52,717 bases of DNA from Bacteroidales bacterium (GCA_014860665.1 JACZJI010000006.1:1-52717), one strand, 5' to 3'. Counted from the stretch's first letter, positions 8,368-19,683 are shown. The notes: a model not told the origin generated them from the sequence alone. A program made the numbers and translations.

Positions 8368-10857
8368 TTATTGAGGATCGACGTCCAACTGAATTTGAAC
8401 AGATTTCAAATGAGTATGTCTGTTAAAATCTGAAAGCACTTGTCGCAATTCCTCCTTTTGAATATTTTGCTGAGCTCCTCTGGGAACCTTCAACATAATT
8501 TGCTTGATATACAGATTCTTTATTCTGGGAACCATTGGATACTCCGGACCGTAAACCAGTTTTCCGAAACGAACTCTCATATCCTTTGCCAAAATATCAG
8601 CCGCATTATTAAGAATTACGGGATCCTTGTGTCTTAGTTTGATAATAATCAACCTGTAAAATGGAGGATAATGAAATTTCTGCCGTTCGTCCAGTTCACG
8701 ACGAAACATGCTTAGAAAATCATGTCTGACGACGTCTTTTATGACAAGATGAGAAGGCTCCCAACTTTGAATTACAACTGTTCCCTGTTTATTCTTTCTT
8801 CCGGCACGGCCACTCACTTGCTCCATAAGCTGAAAACTGCGTTCATGAGCCCTGAAATCAGGGAACCGAAGCATATTATCAGCACTTAAAATACCTACCA
8901 CCTGAACGTTATCAAAATCAAGTCCTTTTGTTACCATTTGAGTTCCTGTAAGGATGTCCGTTTTCCCGTTTTCAAAATCTGAAAAAATCCTTTGGAAAGA
9001 ATTTTTTGACCTTGTGGTATCCAGATCCATCCGATCAATTCGTGCATTAGGTAAAATAATGGATAACTCCTCTTCAACTTTTTCTGTACCAAAACCTTCC
9101 ATTGTAAGATGCGGACTGCCGCAATGTTCACATACAGGCGGAACCGGTCGAGAGTAACCACAATAATGACAACGAAGTAACTCCTGTTTTTTGTGATAGG
9201 TCATGGTAACATCACAGTTTTTACATTGAGGAACCCAATTACATTCTTCACACTCGATACGTAGCGAAAAGCCACGTCTGTTCTGAAAGAGAATGGCTTG
9301 CTGCTTTTGTTCTAATGCCCCTTCAATATGTTTCAGTAAAACTGAAGAAAAATGAGAACGTAGCATTCTGCGTCTTTTTTCTTCTTTCATATCAACCACG
9401 AGAATTCTTGGCATTTCGATGCCTCCATAGCGTTCAGTCAGTGAAACCAATCCATACTTACCACTTTGAGCGTTATAGTAAGTCTCAATGGCGGGCGTAG
9501 CAGAACCAAGGACCACTTTGGCATCATGCAGGCCAGCAAGGTAAATAGACGCATCACGTGCGTTGTAGCGAGGTGCCGGATCAAATTGTTTATAGGATTG
9601 ATCATGTTCTTCATCCACAATAATTAAACCCAGGTTCTCAAAAGGCAAAAACATGGCTGAACGCGGACCGAGAATAATCCGATATGGTTTATGAACATCT
9701 TCTCCTTGCAACCCGGCCACATTTTCCCAAACCTCTGCCCTCTCATTTTGATTATATCTTGAATGATAAACACCTATTTCATCTCCAAAATGTATTCTAA
9801 GACGCCGGATAATCTGCGTTGTAAGAGCTATTTCTGGTAACAGGTAAAGCACCTGTTTCCCTTTTTTTAAGGCATCTTCTATCAGTTTGATGTAAATCTC
9901 CGTCTTACCGCTCGATGTTACCCCGTGCAACAAAATAACCCTATGCTCCTGCATTTCTTTTTGTAGCTCATCAAAAGCACGTTTCTGTTCCTCACTAAAA
10001 ACAATTATATCTCCATTTGCGGTATCTTCCTCATTGAAACGGCTTGCAGGTTTTTCTTCTTCAATCAACACGCCCTTATCGACCAAAGCTTTGAGTGCAG
10101 TTAAATTTCCACCCAATTTTTGCTGCAAATCTGATTTTTTTACAAGAACACCTTTTTTAAGCGGAAGTCCAACCAAAGTCATCATGGCCATTAATATCTC
10201 CAACTGCTTCGGTGCACGCCTTCCCAATTGATCCAACAACTCATGAAGTGCACTTTCCTCATGATAAGCATCAGCAAAAAGCAAATATTTTTCCAACTTT
10301 GGCTTATAGGAACTATTGAGTTCTTCTTCCATAAATATCATCTGCTTTTGAATCATGCTTTTTAGCAAAGGCAATACTTTCTCATAACCAACAATCTGCC
10401 CGACTTCCTTAATGGTCAGTCTTTTCTGTTGCATTAATGCTTCCGTAATCAGATACTCTGAATCTGTAAGAGACTCACTGTCAGGCTTAAAAGTTTCGGA
10501 AAGAATAATCTTTGATTCGCTACTAAGTTTAAAAGCTGAAGGGACAGCCACATTCATCACTTCACCCAGTGTCGACATGTAATAATCTGAAATCCATTTC
10601 CAGAATTCAATCTGCAAATTGTTTACCAGAGGTTTTTCATCCAGCACCGATAAAATGTATTTTGGTATTCCGGTGGCCGGAGCCTTTTCATGCAATTCCA
10701 GAATCAAACCTGCATAAACTTTTCGGCTCCCAAACTGAACACTCACACGTTGTCCTTTATGCACAATCTGATTCATTGCAAAAGGAATACGATAGGTAAA
10801 AGTTCCGGGAACCGGCAAAGGCAATAAAACTTCCGCAAATAATGTGGTTCTATCCAT
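8368..10857 (-). CDS. priA: Primosomal protein N' (replication restart helicase PriA)
   Basis: 829 residues. PriA loads the replicative helicase at stalled forks. The N-terminal DNA-binding domains (1-110) are followed by a superfamily 2 helicase core: Walker A LLHGVTSSGKTEIY, and DEEH box VDEEHDQSYKQ. The zinc-binding insertion carries eight cysteines in CxxC pairs (CEECNWVPQCKNC and later CHYCGYS, CEHCGS). Motifs GTQMVTKGLDFDNV and QVSGRAGR complete the helicase. Length is normal for Bacteroidota. The start ATG lies only 4 bases from a strong -7 box. Confidence 0.97.
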   Translation of the reverse strand: MDRTTLFAEVLLPLPVPGTFTYRIPFAMNQIVHKGQRVSVQFGSRKVYAGLILELHEKAPATGIPKYILSVLDEKPLVNNLQIEFWKWISDYYMSTLGEVMNVAVPSAFKLSSESKIILSETFKPDSESLTDSEYLITEALMQQKRLTIKEVGQIVGYEKVLPLLKSMIQKQMIFMEEELNSSYKPKLEKYLLFADAYHEESALHELLDQLGRRAPKQLEILMAMMTLVGLPLKKGVLVKKSDLQQKLGGNLTALKALVDKGVLIEEEKPASRFNEEDTANGDIIVFSEEQKRAFDELQKEMQEHRVILLHGVTSSGKTEIYIKLIEDALKKGKQVLYLLPEIALTTQIIRRLRIHFGDEIGVYHSRYNQNERAEVWENVAGLQGEDVHKPYRIILGPRSAMFLPFENLGLIIVDEEHDQSYKQFDPAPRYNARDASIYLAGLHDAKVVLGSATPAIETYYNAQSGKYGLVSLTERYGGIEMPRILVVDMKEEKRRRMLRSHFSSVLLKHIEGALEQKQQAILFQNRRGFSLRIECEECNWVPQCKNCDVTMTYHKKQELLRCHYCGYSRPVPPVCEHCGSPHLTMEGFGTEKVEEELSIILPNARIDRMDLDTTRSKNSFQRIFSDFENGKTDILTGTQMVTKGLDFDNVQVVGILSADNMLRFPDFRAHERSFQLMEQVSGRAGRKNKQGTVVIQSWEPSHLVIKDVVRHDFLSMFRRELDERQKFHYPPFYRLIIIKLRHKDPVILNNAADILAKDMRVRFGKLVYGPEYPMVPRIKNLYIKQIMLKVPRGAQQNIQKEELRQVLSDFNRHTHLKSVQIQLDVDPQ

Positions 10858-10861
10858 AAAA

Positions 10862-10869
10862 CAAAAGTA
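10862..10869 (-). promoter_or_regulatory. -7 box of priA (leaderless arrangement)
   Basis: The minus strand reads TACTTTTG, a full consensus match, separated from the priA ATG by 4 bases. This leaves essentially no 5' untranslated region. Confidence 0.5.
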
Positions 10870-11041
10870 CCCAATTTTACATATAAAATTCGGCTTGCAA
10901 AGCTCTTAAATCAGACTTTCTAGTATAATTAACAGACAAACTTAAAATTCAAATGCTCGTTTTATTTTTTTCGTAATATCTTAAAAGCTCTTAAAATAAC
11001 TGCTATACTAAAAACGTTCTCCAGCCGTTGATTTATTTTAA

Positions 11042-11049
11042 TACTTTTG
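11042..11049 (+). promoter_or_regulatory. -7 box of the guaB operon
   Basis: TACTTTTG matches the consensus, 20 bases before the guaB ATG. No convincing -33 box or purine-repressor operator is visible in the 200-base divergent region shared with priA. Confidence 0.5.
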
Positions 11050-11054
11050 CATAA

Positions 11055-12545
<1,491 letters not shown>

Positions 12546-12555
12546 CAAGCCTATT

Positions 12556-14577
12556 ATGAGAAAATCGCTCCTTCTGATTGTATTGTTTCTTGCAGTTTTT
12601 GTATTAAATGCGCAAAATTCATTCAACAAGAAGGTGTTAGCTACCATTGGGAATCAAAAGGTTTCTGTTGGTTCTTTTTTGAGTATTTATACAAAAAATA
12701 ACTTTGGGGGGAGCGATACTACTTCCATCAGTCATGCTGTTGATCTGTATATAAATTTCCGTTTAAAGGTATTGGATGCGGAAAACAGAAAAATGGACAC
12801 TCTTTCTTCTTTTAAAAAAGAGCTGGCCGGTTACAGAAATCAGCTGGTCCAACCCTATTTTGAAGACAAAAAGGTAGAAGAAGCTCTTCTTAAAGAAGCC
12901 TATGAAAGAAGCTGTTATGATGTCAGAGCAAGCCATATTCTCATTAAAATTCCACCCGATGCTTCACCTGCAGATACTTTAAAAGCTTGGGATAAAATTG
13001 AAAAGATCAGAAATGAAATTTTAGCTGGCAAAAGCTTTCAGGAAGCTGCAAGAGAATATTCAGAAGATCCCTCTGCAAGGGATCAAGGGGCCATTCCCGG
13101 ACTTAGGCCTGCCAAAAAAGGAAATGGTGGCGATTTAGGCTACTTTACGGTTTTCAACATGGTTTATCCTTTTGAAACAGTCGCATATAATACACCAATA
13201 GGACAGATTTCGCAACCTGTTCGTACCCGTTTTGGTTATCATCTTATAAAAGTTACGGATAAAAGACCTGCGATGGGAGTTGCTGAAGTCGAGCATATTT
13301 TCATACCTCTGAAACCAGATGCATCTGTTGCAGATTCAATAAAGAAGGTAAAGGAAATAGAAACTATTTATCAAAAAATTAAGGACGGTATGTCTTTTGA
13401 AAAGGCCGCCAAACTCTATTCTCAAGACAAAGGTTCTTCCTATTTGGGTGGATTACTGCCCAAATTTACTTCGGGACGTATTGTTCCTCAGTTTGTTATT
13501 AATGTAGATTCTCTTAAACCTGGTGAGGTATCAAAACCATTTCAAACAGTTTATGGATTCCACATTATAAAATTAATAAGCCGGGAAAAGCCTGAGAATT
13601 TTAAAGAGGAAGAAGCTTATCTCAAAAGCAAGATTAATGGGGACCAAAGAAGTCAGTTAAGTAAACAGGCAGTAATCAATCGACTTAAGAAAGAAGATCA
13701 TTTGAAAATTGATTCAAAAGCAAAAATACAGGTGATTGATGAGTTGTCAAAGAAATTGAAAGAAGGAAAACTTACTTCAGAAAGCTTAAATACTTTGAAA
13801 TCGCCTTTGATTAAGATCGGGAAAAAGAATCCCCAAACCTTTTATCAAAATGATTTCACAGCCTATATAGAGAAGAATCAAAATAGCTTGAACAAAAATG
13901 GAGACTTAGAGGTCGAAATCGCAAAATTGTTTAACAAGTTCTCAGATGAAAAACTCATCGCCTACGAAAAGTTAAACCTAGACCGCCATCATCCGGATTT
14001 CAAGAACCTAATGCTGGAGTATCATGACGGGATTCTACTTTTTAACCTAACAGATAAAATGGTTTGGTCTAGAGCCACAAAAGATACTATAGGTTTAAGA
14101 GAATATTATTTAACCCATCGAGACAAATATCTATGGAGACCTCGTGTACAAGCTATTATCATGAAAACGTCCAAAACCAGGATTGGCGATTTGGAATCTG
14201 TTTTAAAAACCTATTCAAATCTTAAATCTCTGGAAGATGCAATTTCAAAAAGAGAATTGTCTGGATTTAATAATTTAGAGGTAGATTCCGGATACTATGA
14301 AAAAGGCGACGATGAGATTACGGACCAAGTTAAATGGGAGATAGGATTATCAAAACCCGTTTTTGAGAATGGGAAAAAAAGCGCATCAATTGTTTTAATA
14401 GAAAAAATTCTTCCCGTTGGATGGAAATCATTTAAAGACGCAACCGGTCTCGTAATTGCAGATTACCAGGATGTATTACAAAAGCAATGGATAAGCAGTT
14501 TGAGAAAAAAATATCCGGTTCATATTAATCAAAAGGTTTTAAGAGAGCTGGAAAAAAAATATCCGGAAAAGAAATAG
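12556..14577 (+). CDS. Periplasmic parvulin-type peptidyl-prolyl isomerase with two PPIase domains
   Basis: 673 residues with a signal peptide (LLLIVLFLAVFVLNAQ, cut near 20). An N-terminal SurA-like helical segment is followed by two rotamase domains. The first is at about 121-236 (ASHILIKIPPDAS ... GYHLIKVTDKRP), the second at about 241-345 (VEHIFIPLKPDAS ... GFHIIKLISREKP). Residues 350-673 are helical and match no domain I can name. It should assist folding of secreted or outer-membrane proteins. The gene lies 10 bases after guaB and 3 bases before the lipoprotein gene, so these are almost certainly co-transcribed. Confidence 0.88.
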   Translation: MRKSLLLIVLFLAVFVLNAQNSFNKKVLATIGNQKVSVGSFLSIYTKNNFGGSDTTSISHAVDLYINFRLKVLDAENRKMDTLSSFKKELAGYRNQLVQPYFEDKKVEEALLKEAYERSCYDVRASHILIKIPPDASPADTLKAWDKIEKIRNEILAGKSFQEAAREYSEDPSARDQGAIPGLRPAKKGNGGDLGYFTVFNMVYPFETVAYNTPIGQISQPVRTRFGYHLIKVTDKRPAMGVAEVEHIFIPLKPDASVADSIKKVKEIETIYQKIKDGMSFEKAAKLYSQDKGSSYLGGLLPKFTSGRIVPQFVINVDSLKPGEVSKPFQTVYGFHIIKLISREKPENFKEEEAYLKSKINGDQRSQLSKQAVINRLKKEDHLKIDSKAKIQVIDELSKKLKEGKLTSESLNTLKSPLIKIGKKNPQTFYQNDFTAYIEKNQNSLNKNGDLEVEIAKLFNKFSDEKLIAYEKLNLDRHHPDFKNLMLEYHDGILLFNLTDKMVWSRATKDTIGLREYYLTHRDKYLWRPRVQAIIMKTSKTRIGDLESVLKTYSNLKSLEDAISKRELSGFNNLEVDSGYYEKGDDEITDQVKWEIGLSKPVFENGKKSASIVLIEKILPVGWKSFKDATGLVIADYQDVLQKQWISSLRKKYPVHINQKVLRELEKKYPEKK

Positions 14578-14580
14578 AGT

Positions 14581-15498
14581 ATGTCAGGTTTGTTACAAAT
14601 AAAGGAATATCTGCGTTCTGTCAGGCAAAGAAAATCAATCATATTTTTTATGATTATTAGCCTGGGAATCCTGACACTAATTTCTGCCAGTTGCAAACGA
14701 CATGGAACAAAGGACAACATCCCTTTGGCCAAGGTAGGTGATAAATACCTCTATGAGTCCGATCTGGAGGGCCTTATACCTAAAGACACAAAACCCAACG
14801 ACAGTATTTTAATTTCACGAAGTTATATCAATAAATGGGTACAAACCCAACTCCTTTTACAAGAAGCTGAAAATAATCTCCCTCCAGATAAGTTAGACTT
14901 CGAGAAACAACTCGAAGAATACAGAAATTCGCTTATAATTTATCATTATGAGACGGAATATGTAAATCAACATCTGGACACTGTTGTAACTGACAATGAC
15001 ATCAAAGATTATTATCAAAGTCATTTAAAAGACTTCCAGCTTAAACAGAACATTGTGAAAGTAATTTATGCCGTGTTAAGCAAAAAAAATGACAAAGGGA
15101 AAAGACTGGAGTACAATTTTAAAAGGATTTTTCGACTACCAGACAGTATATTGCTGGATTCTCTTGACAGATATGCTCCCGCACGAGCTCTCACTTTTTC
15201 TACAGACACAAATACATGGATTCCTTTTGACGAAGTTCTAAAAGTGATCCCAATTGAAACGTACAACCAGGAACTATATTTAAAAAATCACCGAATTATC
15301 TTTATTACTGATGCAGACAACGATTATCTGCTTAAATTTGTCAACTTCAAGATTAAAGATGAAACTTCACCTTTAGATTTAGAAAATCGATTCATTAGGA
15401 GTATCATTCTGAATATAAGGAAAAAGATTTTAATTAATAATTTGCAACAAGAAATATATAATCAGGCAAAACAACAAAAGGAATTTGAGATATTTTAA
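14581..15498 (+). CDS. SurA-like lipoprotein without a parvulin domain
   Basis: 305 residues. A hydrophobic segment (about 20-34) runs into ISASC, giving a probable lipid-modified Cys at residue 38. The -3 residue is Ser, not the usual Leu, so the lipobox is imperfect. The stretch ARVGDKYLYESDLEGLIP-like (about 50-65) and the following helices resemble the SurA N-terminal chaperone core. The parvulin rotamase motif is absent, the middle carrying instead an unrecognised region. It is probably a chaperone-only paralogue of its two neighbours (inference). It is coupled on both sides, by 3 bases upstream and 1 base downstream. Confidence 0.65.
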   Translation: MSGLLQIKEYLRSVRQRKSIIFFMIISLGILTLISASCKRHGTKDNIPLAKVGDKYLYESDLEGLIPKDTKPNDSILISRSYINKWVQTQLLLQEAENNLPPDKLDFEKQLEEYRNSLIIYHYETEYVNQHLDTVVTDNDIKDYYQSHLKDFQLKQNIVKVIYAVLSKKNDKGKRLEYNFKRIFRLPDSILLDSLDRYAPARALTFSTDTNTWIPFDEVLKVIPIETYNQELYLKNHRIIFITDADNDYLLKFVNFKIKDETSPLDLENRFIRSIILNIRKKILINNLQQEIYNQAKQQKEFEIF

Positions 15499-15499
15499 T

Positions 15500-16924
15500 A
15501 TGACTAGAAGCAACAGTAAATTATTTTCAACAGCAAGTTTAATCACCATTGGAGGGATTTTGATGCTGTTTTTCATTTTTCCGGCAAACACCTTTGCCCA
15601 GGAAACATCAACTAATAATTCAGAAAAACAACCTCAAGGGAAAATTATCGACCAGGTAGTGGCCGTTGTTGGAAATAGTGAAATTCTTGAGTCGGACTTG
15701 GTTAACCAATATCTGAATTACCGGATGCAGGGGAATATTCAAGGAACTGAACAACAAATGAAGTGCAGTATTTTGGAAAGCCTTCTTTATTCGAAACTCA
15801 TGCTTGCCCAGGCACAGTTTGATAGTCTTACTGTAGATGAAACTCAGGTAACCGCCGAATTGGAAGCACGCCTTTCATCTGTTATCAATCAGTTTGGTAG
15901 TCAGGAGGCTATGGAAAAGTATTATGGAAAAAGCATGGAAGACATCAAGTCTGAACTTCATGATATAATAAAGGACCAGTTGCTTTCACAGCAAGTACAA
16001 CAAAAAGTAATTTCCAATGTGACTGTAACTCCATCAGAGGTTGCCGATTATTACAAAAGCCTTCCAAAAGACAGCATTCCACTCATTAAAACTGAATACG
16101 TAATACGCCAGATTGTATTATCTCCCCCTATAACAGTTGAAGAACGTCTCAAAGTCAAAAAAGAATTGCTTGAGCTCCGAAAACGTATTTTAAATGGCGA
16201 AAGTTTTTCAACTATGGCTATCCTCTATTCCGAGGACCCTGGTTCTGCAAAAAAAGGCGGAGAGTTGGGATTTTACGGAAAGGGGCAGCTTTACCCTCAG
16301 TTTGAAGCTGCCGCTGAAAAATTAAAACCAGGACAAATCTCAGATGTAGTCGAGACAAAAGCCGGATACCACATCATTCAAATGATTGCTAAAAAAGGAA
16401 ATTACATCAACGTAAGACACATCCTACTTATCCCAAAAGTATCGCCTTTGGCATTACAAAATGCCAGAAACAAACTTGATTCAATCGCAAAACTGATTCG
16501 TTCCGACTCAATGAGCTTTGATGAAGCAGTTAAGAAATTTTCGCAAGGTCCGAATAAAAACAGTGGTGGCTACCTTTTAAATCAACAAACGGGAGGTATA
16601 GAATTCGAAGGAGAGCAACTGGATCCGCAGGTTTCTTTTACTATTAATAACATGAAACAGGGAGAGATATCAAATGCTGTTCCGTTTAAAACAGACGATA
16701 ACCAAGATGCATACCGCATTTTGTATCTTGAAAAGAAGATTGAGCCGCACCGTGCTAACCTGAAAATGGACTACAATAAAATTGAACAGTGGGCTTTAAT
16801 GGCAAAACAGCAAAAAATCATCGATAACTGGATTAATGATAAAGCTCAGAATACGTATATTCGAATCAACAAAGCATATCAATCCTGTGATTTCAAACAT
16901 CACTGGTTGAAAGAAAAGAAATAA
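15500..16924 (+). CDS. surA: SurA-type periplasmic chaperone/peptidyl-prolyl isomerase
   Basis: 474 residues from the ATG at 15500, which lies one base after the upstream stop. A TTG 15 bases earlier is in frame but would overlap the upstream gene. A signal peptide (IGGILMLFFIFPANTFAQ) is followed by the SurA N-domain beginning DQVVAVVGNSEILESDL. A clear parvulin domain comes next (about 195-300, with VIRQIVLSPP and the GGELGFYGKGQLYPQFEAAA loop). A second, divergent parvulin-like domain follows (about 305-430, VRHILLIPKVSPLA). Its expected role is escorting outer-membrane proteins to the BAM complex. It converges with the ABC ATPase gene. Confidence 0.88.
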   Translation: MTRSNSKLFSTASLITIGGILMLFFIFPANTFAQETSTNNSEKQPQGKIIDQVVAVVGNSEILESDLVNQYLNYRMQGNIQGTEQQMKCSILESLLYSKLMLAQAQFDSLTVDETQVTAELEARLSSVINQFGSQEAMEKYYGKSMEDIKSELHDIIKDQLLSQQVQQKVISNVTVTPSEVADYYKSLPKDSIPLIKTEYVIRQIVLSPPITVEERLKVKKELLELRKRILNGESFSTMAILYSEDPGSAKKGGELGFYGKGQLYPQFEAAAEKLKPGQISDVVETKAGYHIIQMIAKKGNYINVRHILLIPKVSPLALQNARNKLDSIAKLIRSDSMSFDEAVKKFSQGPNKNSGGYLLNQQTGGIEFEGEQLDPQVSFTINNMKQGEISNAVPFKTDDNQDAYRILYLEKKIEPHRANLKMDYNKIEQWALMAKQQKIIDNWINDKAQNTYIRINKAYQSCDFKHHWLKEKK

Positions 16925-16938
16925 TTTAAAAAGCTGTT

Positions 16939-17850
16939 TTATTTATTAACTTCCTGAATGAAAATTTCATTCAGGGAGGGAAGTATTTCCCTAAAGGAAT
17001 TAACCTCAACTTGGGAAACAGCAACTTTGAGCAACTCATTTGAAGAGAATCCGTTTTCATCAAGAATTCTTATCTGATCATACCGGATACCATTTTTTTC
17101 TTTCGAATTGAGATTTTTAAAGTGTCCCCCATTCAATTGTAAATGTGAAGAAGACGGGTAACCCACCTCAAAAATATGCGACTTAAACTGTTGCTTAATG
17201 TCATGAAGCTCACCGGAAAGAATTTTCTTTCCCTTGTTTATTAGCGCAATTTCATCACAAAGCTCCTCAACAGAAGCCATATTGTGAGTAGAAAAAATAA
17301 TAGTCGCCCCTTGATTTCTAAGGTTGAGTATTTCGTCTTTTAAAAGATTTACATTAATGGGATCAAAGCCGCTAAACGGCTCATCAAAAATCAGCAATTT
17401 TGGGTCATGAAGAATCGTGACAATAAATTGCACTTTCTGTTGCATCCCTTTGGAAAGTTCTTCAACTTTTTTGTTCCACCATGAACCTATATCATATTTC
17501 TCGAACCAAAATTTGAGTTTTTCCCTGGCTTGGGCTGCAGGAACACCTTTCAATTGTGCAAGATATAATGCCTGCTCTCCAACCTTCATTTTTTTATAAA
17601 GGCCCCTTTCCTCAGGCAAATAGCCAATCTTAATGATATCTTTTTGTGTAATTGGATTCCCATTCAGCAAAACCTGACCTTCATCAGGCATACTGATAAG
17701 ATTAATAATACGAATGAGAGTCGTCTTCCCGGCGCCATTTGGTCCAAGTAATCCATAAATTGACCGTTCAGGTACGTCAAGGCTCACATTATCAAGAACC
17801 TTTTGCTTATCAAAACTTTTTGAAACGTTAATTACCTGAAGTCTGGCCAT
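16939..17850 (-). CDS. ABC transporter ATP-binding protein (NatA/YhaQ-like)
   Basis: 303 residues. Walker A GLLGPNGAGKTTL (about 33-45), signature ELSKGMQQKVQF, Walker B LLIFDEPFSGFDP and H-loop STHNM are all intact. The C-terminal 80 residues match the extra domain seen in ABC-2-type exporter ATPases. It starts 3 bases after dnaJ, so it is translated with the grpE-dnaJ unit. The permease that such an ATPase needs is not in this operon, which ends by convergence with surA. The transported substrate is unknown. Confidence 0.88.
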   Translation of the reverse strand: MARLQVINVSKSFDKQKVLDNVSLDVPERSIYGLLGPNGAGKTTLIRIINLISMPDEGQVLLNGNPITQKDIIKIGYLPEERGLYKKMKVGEQALYLAQLKGVPAAQAREKLKFWFEKYDIGSWWNKKVEELSKGMQQKVQFIVTILHDPKLLIFDEPFSGFDPINVNLLKDEILNLRNQGATIIFSTHNMASVEELCDEIALINKGKKILSGELHDIKQQFKSHIFEVGYPSSSHLQLNGGHFKNLNSKEKNGIRYDQIRILDENGFSSNELLKVAVSQVEVNSFREILPSLNEIFIQEVNK

Positions 17851-17853
17851 GGT

Positions 17854-18999
17854 CTATGAAAAAAATTCTCTCATACGGTCAAAATAGCTTCTGTCCTGTG
17901 AGGTTGGATTGGGTTTAAAATTCTGAGATTCACTGAGTTTTTCCAGCGCATGCTTTTCTTCACTGGATAAATTCCGAGGCGTCCAAATATTCACATTAAT
18001 CAATAAATCCCCTTTGCCATAACCATTGATATCAGGGACGCCTTTGCCCTTCAATCTTAGTACTTTTCCGCCTTGTGTCCCAGAAGGAATTTTGACTTTT
18101 ACTTTTCCTTCAACGGTAGGCACCTCAACGCTAGTGCCTAGGGCAGCATCAGGAAAACTAATATAAAGATCATATAATAGGTTACTTCCATCCCGTTTCA
18201 ATTCAGGATCTGGTTCTTCCTCAATAAAAATGATTAAATCCCCAGGAACACCTCCACGAGCTGCTGCGTTTCCTTTTCCACTCATACTAAGCTGCATCCC
18301 GTTACTAACCCCAGCCGGAATTTTCATAGTGATAACTTCCTCAGATTTTACGATACCATCACCATGACAAACCTTACATTTATTGGTGATTATTGTTCCT
18401 TCCCCATCACATTGCGGACATGTAGAGGAAGTTTGCATCTGGCCCAAAAATGTACTTGTAACACGCATTACGTGACCAGAACCGTGACATGTTGGACAAG
18501 TAGTAGGGCGGCTCCCCTTTTCGGCACCAGTTCCGTTACATTCATCACAAGGGATGTACTTTCTGATTTTTATTTTTTTCTCAACACCATGGGTCACTTC
18601 TTCAAGATTCAACTTCACTCGTACTCTCAGGTTAGAGCCACGGTTCACTCTTTGGCGTCCACCACCAAAACCAGAACCACCAAAACCAAAATGACCTCCG
18701 AAAATATCTCCGAAATGGCTGAAAATATCATCCATACTCATACCACCGCCACTGAATCCGTTTCCTGCAGCCCCACGTACCCCATCATGTCCAAAGCGGT
18801 CATAACGGCTGCGCTTCTCTTCATTACTCAGAACCTCATATGCTTCAGCAGCCTCCTTAAATTTCTCCTCAGCTTCCGTATTATCAGGATTCTTATCGGG
18901 ATGATATTTTAAAGCAAGTTTCCTGTATGCCTTCTTAATTTCAGATATGTCAGCATTTCGGGAAACCCCCAAAACATCATAATAATCTCGTTTATTCAT
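17854..18999 (-). CDS. dnaJ: Chaperone protein DnaJ
   Basis: 381 residues, a type I Hsp40 that delivers substrates to DnaK and stimulates its ATPase. The J domain (1-70) has the HPD motif in [11 protein letters not shown] Gly/Phe-rich linker follows (about 75-115). The zinc domain has four CxxCxGxG repeats ([32 protein letters not shown]), and the C-terminal substrate domains come last. It sits 57 bases downstream of grpE. No CIRCE/HrcA site is visible. Confidence 0.98.
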   Translation of the reverse strand: MNKRDYYDVLGVSRNADISEIKKAYRKLALKYHPDKNPDNTEAEEKFKEAAEAYEVLSNEEKRSRYDRFGHDGVRGAAGNGFSGGGMSMDDIFSHFGDIFGGHFGFGGSGFGGGRQRVNRGSNLRVRVKLNLEEVTHGVEKKIKIRKYIPCDECNGTGAEKGSRPTTCPTCHGSGHVMRVTSTFLGQMQTSSTCPQCDGEGTIITNKCKVCHGDGIVKSEEVITMKIPAGVSNGMQLSMSGKGNAAARGGVPGDLIIFIEEEPDPELKRDGSNLLYDLYISFPDAALGTSVEVPTVEGKVKVKIPSGTQGGKVLRLKGKGVPDINGYGKGDLLINVNIWTPRNLSSEEKHALEKLSESQNFKPNPTSQDRSYFDRMREFFS

Positions 19000-19056
19000 C
19001 TCTATTTCGAATTAATTAGCCATAACGGCTTCAAAATATTCTAATCTATTTACTTC

Positions 19057-19683
19057 TTACTGTCCAACAACAACCTTAGCAAAACGGAGAATTTTACCAT
19101 TCAGTAAATAACCTTTTTGAATAACATCTACCACTTTGCCTTTCATATCTTCCGTGGGAGCAGGAATGTTAGTAATTGCCTCCATAAAGTCTGTATCAAA
19201 CTCTTTACTTTGGACTTCAATAGTCTCTAACCCCTTCTGCTTTAAGATATTCATCATTTTATTGTAAATCAACTGAATACCTTGTTTAGCTTCCTGACTA
19301 AGTTTATGATCTTCAAAAAATTGAATCGCCCGTTCCAGATCATCGACCACAGCAAGAGTTTCCAAAATTAGTTCTTTGGAAGCTGACATCTGAAGTTCAA
19401 TTCTCTCCTTAATTGTTCTCTTTCTGTAATTATCAAATTCAGAATATAACCTTAAATATTTATCGTTCTGTTCTTCTAACTTATCTTCGAGCTCCTTGAT
19501 CTTCTTTTGAGACCCGGATTTTTTTAACTTCTTATCTTCTTTTTTTGAAGACATTTCACTTTCAGTATCCTCATTATCGGAAAGTTCTTCGTCTTTCACT
19601 TCCTGTTTCTCAAAAGTCACATCTTCAACACCTTCACTCTGTTGGTCGTTCTTAATTTCCTTCTCTTCTTGTTTATTTGTCAT
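19057..19683 (-). CDS. grpE: Nucleotide exchange factor GrpE
   Basis: 208 residues from the ATG at 19683. A TTG two codons earlier is also in frame but has less support. GrpE drives ADP release from DnaK. The first 60 residues are very acidic and lysine-rich, apparently disordered. A long coiled coil follows (about 62-100), then the GrpE head with the family pattern (YLRLYSEFDNYRKRTIKER, and LLNGKILRFAKVVV at the end). It leads the grpE-dnaJ-ABC operon behind a consensus -7 box with a leader of about 100 bases. Confidence 0.95.
   Translation of the reverse strand: MTNKQEEKEIKNDQQSEGVEDVTFEKQEVKDEELSDNEDTESEMSSKKEDKKLKKSGSQKKIKELEDKLEEQNDKYLRLYSEFDNYRKRTIKERIELQMSASKELILETLAVVDDLERAIQFFEDHKLSQEAKQGIQLIYNKMMNILKQKGLETIEVQSKEFDTDFMEAITNIPAPTEDMKGKVVDVIQKGYLLNGKILRFAKVVVGQ

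Noticed and set aside
18364..18912. A 182-codon plus-strand frame within dnaJ
   Set aside because: Antisense shadow of the Gly-rich and Cys-rich dnaJ codons. Its Thr/Ser-rich product looks non-biological.
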